DNA of 39,556 bases from positions 1 through 39,556 of the forward strand of contig CALWLI010000038.1 of NCBI GenBank assembly GCA_944381485.1, in the 5' to 3' direction. Position 1 is the first letter of the stretch, and the number at the start of each line of letters is the position of its first letter. The DNA is from an uncultured Lachnospiraceae bacterium. GTDB taxonomy: Bacteria; Bacillota; Clostridia; Lachnospirales; Lachnospiraceae. The position numbers were made by a program, and so were the translations under genes. Below the pieces are notes generated by a model. That model was not told the DNA's origin and did no database searches. It saw nothing but the letters and a program-made list of their open reading frames with translations. Of the stretch, positions 34,198 through 39,556 are shown one piece after another.

Positions 34198-35928
34198 ATG
34201 AAAAAAAATCGAAAAAAATTATTGGCATTTATAGCCGCAGGTCTGATGGCGGCTGCCATATCAGGCTGCAGCGCCTCTGAGGGTGAAAGCGGGGCCGGAA
34301 CTGCGGCAGCTGAAACTTCCGCACAGGAAGAGGCCGCAGCTGACAGTGAGGGACAAAACACCGCCCTTCCCGTGTCAGCCTCAGTGCCTGAAGTCCCTGA
34401 GGGAGAATCCGTATCTCAGGAGACAGATGTGGTGGGAGCCATGCAGACAGACTTTATAACAATGGATCCCCTGGATACTTCAGACACACTTTCAGGCGGA
34501 ATACAGAGACTTATAATGGATGGACTTTTCGGCTTTGACGATGATATGAAGATCATACCCATGCTTGCGGAGAGCTATGAGGCTAATGAGGACGCCACAG
34601 AGTTTACCATAAAGCTCAGACAGGGAATATCTTTTACCGACGGAACTCCCTTTGACGCCGAGGCCGCAAAGGCCAACTTTGACCGCTGGGGAGACGACAG
34701 CCTCGGACTTAAGAGGACCACACTCCTCTGCAACATCATTGATTCCACAGAGGTGGTTGACGAGTATACTGTAAAGGTTACTTTGACAGAGCCCTTCGGA
34801 GCTTTCATTTCAACTCTGGCTCACCCCGCCTGCGTGCTTATGAGTCCCAAGGTCATAGCTGAGGGAAGCGAGGCCTGCGCCGAGCATCCTGTAGGAACCG
34901 GACAGTATGAATTTGTGGAGTGGATAGCGGGCGATCACGCTACAGTTACACTCAACAAGGATTGGTGGGGCTATGATCCTGAGATCTGCGGAGGGGAGGC
35001 CCTTGCGGAGCCGGATGCAGGATTCAAGAGCATAACCTTCAGGCCTGTAACAGAAAATGCCAGCCGTGTTGCCATGCTTCAGGCAGGGGATGCTGACTTC
35101 ATTTGGCCTGTTCCCACAGAGAGCATGCAGCTTTTGGCTGAGGATCCTGACATCTATGTTGACGCCGGAGAGGGAATCGTTGTGCGCTGGCTCTTCCTCA
35201 ACACTCAGAAGGAGCCCTTCAACGACGTGAGAGTGAGACAGGCAATGAACTACGGCATAGACAAGGACGGATATATAGCTGTTGTAAAGAACGGACTTGC
35301 CACAAAGGCAACTTCGGTACTTGGACCTTCAGTACAGCACTACAAGGGAAATGATCCCTATCCCTATGACCCTGAGAAGGCTAAGGAGCTGCTTGCAGAG
35401 GCCGGCTATCCCGACGGATTTGACACAACTGTCATCTGCAGAAGCACTACAGCAGATCTCAAACAGGCGGAATTTTTGCAGCAGCAGCTGGCTCAGATAG
35501 GAGTCAATATGGAGATCAAGGCTTATGAGGGAGCAATAGTCAGTGAGATGGTAGAGGGCGCTGAGGGCCCCGGCTCAGAGGCTGAGGTAGATACCTATAT
35601 CAGCGGTTGGTCCACATCAACAGGAGATGCCGACTGGGGTATCCGTCCCCTTTTGGCTAAGGAATCCGAGCCCCCTGCAAGCTTTAACATAAGCTATTTT
35701 GAAAATGATGAGCTTGACGATCTTCTCTATGCAGCCCTGGGAACAGCCGATGAGAGCGAGCGTGCAGGATATTATGCTGACGCTCAGGACATCATTTGGG
35801 AGGAGTGCCCTATGGTATTTTTGGCTGTGGATTCAAACACCTGGGGAAGCACATCAAATATAGAAAATGTTAAGATATATCCCGACGGCTGTCTCAACAT
35901 CCGCAATGCGAGAATGGCGGCTGAATAA
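34198..35928 (+). CDS. Peptide/glutathione-type ABC transporter substrate-binding lipoprotein
   Basis: Extracellular solute-binding protein, family 5 (DppA/GsiB-like), 576 residues. Lys-rich start, hydrophobic stretch and a perfect lipobox AAISGC with lipid-bearing Cys24, then an acidic Ala/Glu/Ser-rich linker (about 25-80) that tethers the protein to the membrane. Domain features: LIMDGLFGFDDDMKIIPMLAESY, FTIKLRQGISFTDGTPFDAEA (the family signature), AHPVGTGQYEFVEW-like HPVGTGQYEFVEW, FLNTQKEPFNDVRVRQAMNYGIDKDGYI, and LAEAGYPDGFDT. ATG 34198 has AGGAGG just upstream. No permease or ATPase gene of an ABC importer lies in the window, so it is an orphan here. Confidence 0.9.
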   Translation: MKKNRKKLLAFIAAGLMAAAISGCSASEGESGAGTAAAETSAQEEAAADSEGQNTALPVSASVPEVPEGESVSQETDVVGAMQTDFITMDPLDTSDTLSGGIQRLIMDGLFGFDDDMKIIPMLAESYEANEDATEFTIKLRQGISFTDGTPFDAEAAKANFDRWGDDSLGLKRTTLLCNIIDSTEVVDEYTVKVTLTEPFGAFISTLAHPACVLMSPKVIAEGSEACAEHPVGTGQYEFVEWIAGDHATVTLNKDWWGYDPEICGGEALAEPDAGFKSITFRPVTENASRVAMLQAGDADFIWPVPTESMQLLAEDPDIYVDAGEGIVVRWLFLNTQKEPFNDVRVRQAMNYGIDKDGYIAVVKNGLATKATSVLGPSVQHYKGNDPYPYDPEKAKELLAEAGYPDGFDTTVICRSTTADLKQAEFLQQQLAQIGVNMEIKAYEGAIVSEMVEGAEGPGSEAEVDTYISGWSTSTGDADWGIRPLLAKESEPPASFNISYFENDELDDLLYAALGTADESERAGYYADAQDIIWEECPMVFLAVDSNTWGSTSNIENVKIYPDGCLNIRNARMAAE

Positions 35929-35959
35929 AAAGTCAACTTAAGGGGAGAATGAAGGGAGA

Positions 35960-37171
35960 GTGAAAAAGTTGAGCTCTATGACGCTTGACAATGTTTATAA
36001 GGCCAGATATGTCCTTCGTGACGTGATAAGGCCTACAGATGTTATATATGCACCGAAGCTGAAGCCCGGTACCGAATTATATTTAAAGACTGAGAATCTT
36101 CAGGTGACAGGGTCCTTTAAGGTAAGAGGGGCCTACTACAAAATATCAACTCTCAGTGATGAGGAAAAGAAACGAGGAGTTATCGCCTGCTCTGCAGGAA
36201 ATCATGCCCAGGGAGTAGCCCTTGCGGCACAAAAAAACGGCATAAAGGCAGTTATATGTCTTCCTGACGGAGCTCCCATATCAAAGGTGGAAGCCACAAG
36301 AAGCTATGGGGCGGAGATATGCCTTGTGGAGGGCGTATATGATGACGCCTATAACCGGGCTCTGGAGCTCAGAGATGAGAAGGGCTACACCTTCATTCAT
36401 CCCTTTGACGATCCTGATGTTATAGCAGGCCAGGGCACTATAGCACTGGAATTGGCGGAGCAGGTGCCTGACATGGACGCTGTGATAGTTCCCATAGGAG
36501 GCGGCGGACTTATCTCCGGAATAGCCTACACCATAAAGAACCTTAACCCCAAGGTAAAGGTATATGGAGTCCAGGCTGCGGGAGCCCCTTCCATGTTCAA
36601 TTCAGTCCACGACAAGCAGATAGAGGAGCTGGATTCAGTGTTTACCATAGCTGACGGCATAGCAGTCAAGAAGCCCGGGGACATCACCTACGACATCTGC
36701 TCAAAGTATGTGGACAAGATAGTTACGGTGACTGATGATGAGATATCTGCTGCCATACTTGCCCTCATGGAACAGCATAAGCTTGTGACAGAGGGAGCGG
36801 GAGCTGTGGCTGTGGCAGCGGCTATGTTCGGAAAGGTTGACCTTGAGGGAAAGAAGACGGTATGCCTTCTCTCCGGAGGAAATATAGACGTTACCATCCT
36901 CTCAAGAGTCATTACAAGAGGACTCATAATGTCAGGAAGGAGCTGCCAGCTTAATATTGAGCTGGTGGACAAGCCGGGACAGCTCCTTGCGGTATCAAAG
37001 ATAATCGCGGAGCACGGAGGAAATGTCACCGCAGTTCATCACGAGCACTCAAACGAGGGCTCCGATGTAAACGGCTGCTATCTGAGAGTATCTCTTGAGA
37101 CCAGGAATTTTGAGCACATAAATGCCATAAAGAAGGCCTTGACAGAGGCAGGACTTAAGATCTTGGAATAA
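35960..37171 (+). CDS. ilvA: Threonine ammonia-lyase with C-terminal ACT domain
   Basis: PLP enzyme that deaminates threonine to 2-oxobutyrate, the entry to isoleucine. 403 residues, the medium form. Motifs: ENLQVTGSFKVRGA with the PLP Lys54, ACSAGNHAQGVALAA, PIGGGGLISGIA, TEGAGAVAVAA and LLSGGNID. A single ACT domain (about 330-403; NIELVDKPGQLLAVSKIIAEHGGNV) follows, so feedback by Ile or Val is likely, but it differs from the two-domain regulatory part of E. coli IlvA. Placed near ilvBNCD, which argues for a biosynthetic role. The start is uncertain: GTG 35960 keeps the usual length; AGGGGAG at 35941-35947 is 12 bases away. ATG 35978 is an alternative. Confidence 0.93.
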   Translation: MKKLSSMTLDNVYKARYVLRDVIRPTDVIYAPKLKPGTELYLKTENLQVTGSFKVRGAYYKISTLSDEEKKRGVIACSAGNHAQGVALAAQKNGIKAVICLPDGAPISKVEATRSYGAEICLVEGVYDDAYNRALELRDEKGYTFIHPFDDPDVIAGQGTIALELAEQVPDMDAVIVPIGGGGLISGIAYTIKNLNPKVKVYGVQAAGAPSMFNSVHDKQIEELDSVFTIADGIAVKKPGDITYDICSKYVDKIVTVTDDEISAAILALMEQHKLVTEGAGAVAVAAAMFGKVDLEGKKTVCLLSGGNIDVTILSRVITRGLIMSGRSCQLNIELVDKPGQLLAVSKIIAEHGGNVTAVHHEHSNEGSDVNGCYLRVSLETRNFEHINAIKKALTEAGLKILE

Positions 37172-37226
37172 AGCATTTGAAAATCAAGGAAGGATTTTAT
37201 TTAAATCCTCAGAATAATAAAAAACA

Positions 37227-37311
37227 TTATGGTATAAACCAAAGAATGAATCCCGTATACAGGACAGGCCTACAGCCACAGTCCGGTATGCGGGATTTTT
37301 GTGTACCATAA
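37227..37311 (+). terminator. Nested dyad, probable two-way terminator between ilvA and tRNA-Thr
   Basis: Outer arms TTATGGTA (37227-37234) and TACCATAA (37304-37311); middle arms AATCCCGTATAC (37249-37260) and GTATGCGGGATT (37286-37297, one G-U pair); inner arms GGAC (37262-37265) and GTCC (37281-37284). On the + strand the middle stem is followed by TTT and GTG; on the - strand the outer stem is followed by TGTTTTTTATT. So it can stop both ilvA and the convergent tRNA transcript. The terminal repeats of an insertion element are another reading (see findings). Confidence 0.7.
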
Positions 37312-37357
37312 TTGTAAAAGCATGGCTTTGACAGTATATTTAATATATAACAAAAAA

Positions 37358-37430
37358 AGCTACTGACGGGAATCGGACCCGTGACCTCCGCACTACCAAT
37401 GCGACGCACTACCGACTGTGCTACAGTAGC
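37358..37430 (-). tRNA. tRNA-Thr (anticodon GGU)
   Basis: 73 bases on the - strand. Acceptor GCTACTG/CAGTAGC, seven perfect pairs; discriminator U, usual for tRNA-Thr. D arm GCAC/GTGC with GG in the loop; anticodon stem TCGCA/TGCGG, loop TTGGTAG, anticodon GGU for ACC and ACU. T stem ACGGG/CCCGT, loop TCCGATT: position 55 reads C instead of the almost invariant U. T run follows the gene. CCA is not encoded. Only - strand gene in the window. Confidence 0.93.
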
Positions 37431-37449
37431 TTATAATTAAAGCTTAATT

Positions 37450-37478
37450 AATATAACATAAGGGAAAAAGCTTGTCAA
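37450..37478 (-). promoter_or_regulatory. Promoter of tRNA-Thr
   Basis: On the - strand TTGACA (37478-37473), 17 bases, TATATT (37455-37450). Start expected near 37443, about 13 bases before the tRNA. The -35 box is 7 bases from the -35 box of the divergent rlmB promoter. Confidence 0.85.
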
Positions 37479-37485
37479 CTTTGAT

Positions 37486-37514
37486 TTGCCAATGTTTTAC
37501 AATTTTGCTATACT
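37486..37514 (+). promoter_or_regulatory. Promoter of rlmB
   Basis: TTGCCA (37486-37491), 17 bases, TATACT (37509-37514) preceded by TGC (extended -10). Divergent from the tRNA-Thr promoter. The leader to the rlmB ATG is about 67 bases and contains a short overlapping open frame. Confidence 0.8.
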
Positions 37515-37587
37515 CAAAGCAAAAAGAGAGATTTTAAAACCGCGGTGACGGCGGGAATTATATGCAGAAGGAGCAAAACATATTACT

Positions 37588-38331
37588 ATGCACAGCAGTG
37601 AGACCATAATAGAAGGAAGAAATGCCGTATTGGAGGCCCTCCGTTCCGGAAAATCTGTGGATAAGGTATTTGTGCTTGCGGGATCCAATGACGGACCCCT
37701 TTCAGCTATTGTAAAGGAAGCAAAAAAGCACAGAGAGACCAGAGTGGATTTTGTAAAAAAGGAGAGGCTTGACGAGCTCTCGGAGACAGGAAAGCATCAG
37801 GGTGTCATAGCCTACTCGGCGGCATATGATTACAGCGAGGTATCGGACATATTGGCGGCGGCAAGGGAAAAGAATGAGGACCCTTTTATATTCATACTTG
37901 ACGGGATAGAGGACCCTCACAATCTGGGAGCCATTATAAGGACGGCAAATCTCTGCGGTGCCCATGGCGTTATAATAAGGATGAACAGGGCCGTGGGACT
38001 TACGGCTACAGTTGCAAAGGCCTCGGCGGGAGCTCTCAATTATACTCCTGTGGCTAAGGTCACAAATATTTCTGAGACCATAGAAAGCCTTAAGAAGGAA
38101 GGCCTTTGGTTTGTCTGTGGGGACATGGGCGGTGAGCTTATGTACAGGCTTAACTTAAAGGGGCCCATAGGACTTGTTATCGGAAATGAGGGCTCCGGAG
38201 TTTCCAGGCTGGTGAGAGAAAAGTGTGACATGACAGCAGCTATCCCCATGAAGGGAGATATAGATTCGCTGAACGCTTCCGTGGCGGCGGGAGTACTTGC
38301 CTATGAGATAGTAAGGCAGCGCATGAGTTAA
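37588..38331 (+). CDS. rlmB: 23S rRNA (guanosine-2'-O)-methyltransferase RlmB-type (SpoU/TrmH family)
   Basis: SPOUT methyltransferase of 247 residues. N-terminal substrate-binding domain (1-80; IIEGRNAVLEALRSGKSVDKVFV, KHQGVIAY) and the knotted catalytic domain (90-247): DGIEDPHNLGAIIRTANLCGAHGVII, VAKASAGAL, GLVIGNEGSGVSRLVREKCD and IPMKGDIDSLNASVAAGVLAYE, the three SpoU motifs. Group 3 TrmH/RlmB; the modified base in E. coli is G2251 of 23S rRNA. AAGGAG at 37568-37573 lies 14 bases before ATG 37588, rather far. A short frame from ATG 37562 (15 codons) overlaps the start and could act as a leader. Confidence 0.92.
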   Translation: MHSSETIIEGRNAVLEALRSGKSVDKVFVLAGSNDGPLSAIVKEAKKHRETRVDFVKKERLDELSETGKHQGVIAYSAAYDYSEVSDILAAAREKNEDPFIFILDGIEDPHNLGAIIRTANLCGAHGVIIRMNRAVGLTATVAKASAGALNYTPVAKVTNISETIESLKKEGLWFVCGDMGGELMYRLNLKGPIGLVIGNEGSGVSRLVREKCDMTAAIPMKGDIDSLNASVAAGVLAYEIVRQRMS

Positions 38332-38419
38332 ATGGGGCGGAAGGCCGAATATAACAGACAAATATAAAGCAACATATAAAAGAAGACACACGAAAATAAA
38401 AAACAATTCAAATAAATAA

Positions 38420-38433
38420 TCTGCAATTGCAGA
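38420..38433 (+). promoter_or_regulatory. 14-bp perfect palindrome before the deoD ribosome site
   Basis: TCTGCAATTGCAGA at 38420-38433 is fully self-complementary and ends six bases before the ribosome site AAAGGAGG. It may be an operator in the leader of deoD or a small hairpin. The rest of the 120-base gap after rlmB is AT-rich, with no strong promoter; TATAAC near 38350 is a weak candidate. Confidence 0.45.
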
Positions 38434-38451
38434 ATTCAAAGGAGGCATTTT

Positions 38452-39186
38452 ATGGCTGAGATCAATGATTTATCACATTCAAGCGGAATACCCACACCCC
38501 ATATAAGCTGCGGAGACAGATCAGAGATAGCTGAGACTGTACTCCTTCCGGGAGATCCCTTAAGAGCTAAGTTCATAGCGGATACCTTCTTCGAGAATGT
38601 AAAGCAGTTCAACTCCACAAGAAACATGCTGGGCTTTACAGGAGAGTATAAGGGAAAGAGAGTTTCTGTAATGGGAACGGGAATGGGCTGCCCCTCCATA
38701 GGTATTTATTCATATGAGCTCATGACTTTTTATGGGGTAAAGAACCTTATAAGAGTGGGAACAGCAGGAGCATTAAGTCCAAAGCTCAAGGTAAGAGACA
38801 TAGTATTCGGAATGGGAGCATGCACCACATCAAGCTATGTAAGGCTTTTCGGCCTTCCTGGAGATTTCGCTCCTATCTGCTCCTATGACCTCTTGTCAAA
38901 GGGGGTAAAGGCTGCTGAGGAGAAGGGCTTCAGATACCATGTGGGAAATGTTTTGAGCTCCGATATGTTCTACAGCTATGACCTTCCTTCAGCAAATACA
39001 TGGACTGAGATGGGCGTGCTTGCTGTAGAGATGGAGGCTGCCGCTCTCTACGCAAATGCGGCAAAGGCGGGAGCAAATGCTCTGGCTATCCTTACCATTT
39101 CAGACACAAACGATGAGGTGACAACAGCGGAGGAGAGACAGCAGAGCTTTACCAACATGATGGAGGTGGCTCTTGAGATAGCCTAA
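38452..39186 (+). CDS. deoD: Purine nucleoside phosphorylase, DeoD type
   Basis: Hexameric phosphorylase that splits purine (deoxy)nucleosides with phosphate, for nucleoside salvage. 244 residues, normal. Motifs: LPGDPLRAKFIADTF (32-46; phosphate and subunit contact), GMGCPSIGIYSYEL, RVGTAGALS (phosphate-binding Arg/Gly), GNVLSSDMFY, AVEMEAAALYA (ribose-binding Glu) and the catalytic ISDTND, whose Asp corresponds to Asp204 of E. coli. The deaminase-like protein at 2125 is far away and not linked. A strong AAAGGAGG precedes ATG 38452. Confidence 0.96.
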   Translation: MAEINDLSHSSGIPTPHISCGDRSEIAETVLLPGDPLRAKFIADTFFENVKQFNSTRNMLGFTGEYKGKRVSVMGTGMGCPSIGIYSYELMTFYGVKNLIRVGTAGALSPKLKVRDIVFGMGACTTSSYVRLFGLPGDFAPICSYDLLSKGVKAAEEKGFRYHVGNVLSSDMFYSYDLPSANTWTEMGVLAVEMEAAALYANAAKAGANALAILTISDTNDEVTTAEERQQSFTNMMEVALEIA

Positions 39187-39227
39187 AGCTTAAATATCCT
39201 TTGCGTTATGCCTTACCCGGAGGAATT

Positions 39228-39259
39228 CTCAAGGACAACATAGCTCAAGGACAACATAG
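39228..39259 (+). repeat. Tandem 16-bp repeat, two copies
   Basis: CTCAAGGACAACATAG occurs at 39228-39243 and again at 39244-39259, identical and head to tail, in the gap after deoD. It belongs to no gene that I accept. Confidence 0.9.
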
Positions 39260-39275
39260 TTTAAACGAATGTTTT

Positions 39276-39317
39276 TATAAGGACGACATGGGAGACAAAA
39301 TCCCGGCCGTCCTTATA
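39276..39317 (+). terminator. Probable terminator after deoD
   Basis: TATAAGGACG (39276-39285) pairs with CGTCCTTATA (39308-39317), ten perfect pairs; GGGA (39290-39293) and TCCC (39301-39304) make an inner stem. The downstream sequence TATTTACC is a weak T tract, so termination strength is uncertain. Confidence 0.6.
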
Positions 39318-39416
39318 TATTTACCGATAATTTCACAAATCCTTCCGAAAATGCATGAAAAATCAACACAAATGAGGAGTAAGGCTGATAAATTCCTTTG
39401 CGTATACAAGATACTA

Positions 39417-39425
39417 TGATATAAT
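39417..39425 (+). promoter_or_regulatory. Extended -10 promoter of the probable glnS
   Basis: TGATATAAT at 39417-39425, extended -10 box. No good -35 hexamer at 17 bases (TTTGCG). The ribosome site AAGGAG is at 39460-39465. The remaining sequence 39318-39416 shows nothing that I can support. Confidence 0.6.
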
Positions 39426-39472
39426 TAAAACCAAATTTGTCTTATTTTTTAAGGATTATAAGGAGCTTTGCT

Positions 39473-39556
39473 ATGGCAGAAGAGAAAAAGATAAACGAAG
39501 TTGTTACAGAAGAAAATTCAGAGACAGTGTCAAAGAATTTTATTGAGCAGGAGATA
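39473..39556 (+). CDS. glnS: Probable glutamine--tRNA ligase, first 28 codons (runs off the window)
   Basis: Only 28 residues are visible. They end with VSKNFIEQEI, which matches the conserved N terminus of bacterial GlnRS (NFIEQxIxxDL, just before the HIGH region). The first 18 residues are charged and variable, as in other clostridial GlnRS. ATG 39473 has AAGGAG at 39460-39465 and an extended -10 promoter upstream. GluRS or an unrelated gene is possible because the catalytic motifs lie outside. Confidence 0.7.
   Translation, partial: MAEEKKINEVVTEENSETVSKNFIEQEI

Noticed and set aside
37227-37409. Small - strand open frame between ilvA and rlmB
   Set aside because: It overlaps the tRNA-Thr gene and the nested dyad, so coding is very unlikely.
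39201-39419. Open frame of 72 codons after deoD
   Set aside because: It runs through the tandem repeat and the hairpin, has no ribosome site of note, and resembles no family. The repeat and terminator explain the region better.

Overview
The window reads as a chromosomal segment of a Gram-positive anaerobe of the class Clostridia, most like Lachnospiraceae. The evidence is the gene order asp23/yqhY-nusB-xseA-xseB-ispA-dxs-tlyA-nadK-argR-recN, the cysS-mrnC pair, strong AGGAGG-type ribosome sites, sigma-A promoters with extended -10 boxes, a CIRCE heat-shock operator, and tRNA genes without an encoded CCA. Codon choice favours ATA for Ile and AGA/AGG for Arg. No genus can be named from sequence alone. 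Every protein gene is on the + strand; only one tRNA (Thr) is on the - strand. There is no phage, IS transposase, CRISPR array or rRNA.

Region 1-4000: the 3' end of valS and its terminator, then an accessory islet. It holds a GNAT acetyltransferase that has lost its acetyl-CoA-binding core by an in-frame deletion, an MmcQ/YjbR protein, a GrpB nucleotidyltransferase-like domain fused to a cytidine-deaminase-like domain, and a protein made of two different GNAT domains. Region 4092-15270: a ComEA-like helix-hairpin-helix protein, then the housekeeping run for envelope homeostasis (Asp23), rRNA transcription (NusB), exonuclease VII (XseAB), isoprenoid precursors (Dxs, IspA), rRNA methylation (TlyA), NADP synthesis (NadK), arginine control (ArgR), recombination (RecN) and glycogen synthase (GlgA). 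Region 15316-18963: a divergent-PAP2 membrane protein, a parvulin-type lipoprotein foldase and a CIRCE-controlled HtpG with two acidic insertions.

Region 19102-24988: galactokinase-family kinase, CPBP protease, family-2 glycosyltransferase, a tRNA-Val/tRNA-Met transcription unit with consensus promoter and terminator, a PAP2 phosphatase, a diacylglycerol-kinase-family lipid kinase and IspF. Dxs, IspA and IspF together cover much of the MEP isoprenoid route. Region 25085-27886: cysS, mrnC and a radical SAM protein. Region 28018-37171: a branched-chain amino acid cluster, ilvB-ilvN-ilvC-ilvD, followed by a DUF815 AAA ATPase, an orphan peptide-binding lipoprotein and ilvA. This block separates mrnC from rlmB, which are neighbours in many Firmicutes. 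Region 37172-39556: a nested dyad element, tRNA-Thr (-), rlmB, deoD and the first 28 codons of a probable glnS.

I did not find a clear new multi-gene defence or biosynthetic system. The most unusual items are the GrpB-deaminase fusion and its islet, the deleted GNAT gene, the CIRCE placed upstream of the htpG -35 box, the acidic insertions of HtpG, the nested dyad beside tRNA-Thr, and the DUF815/orphan binding protein inside the Ile/Val/Leu cluster.
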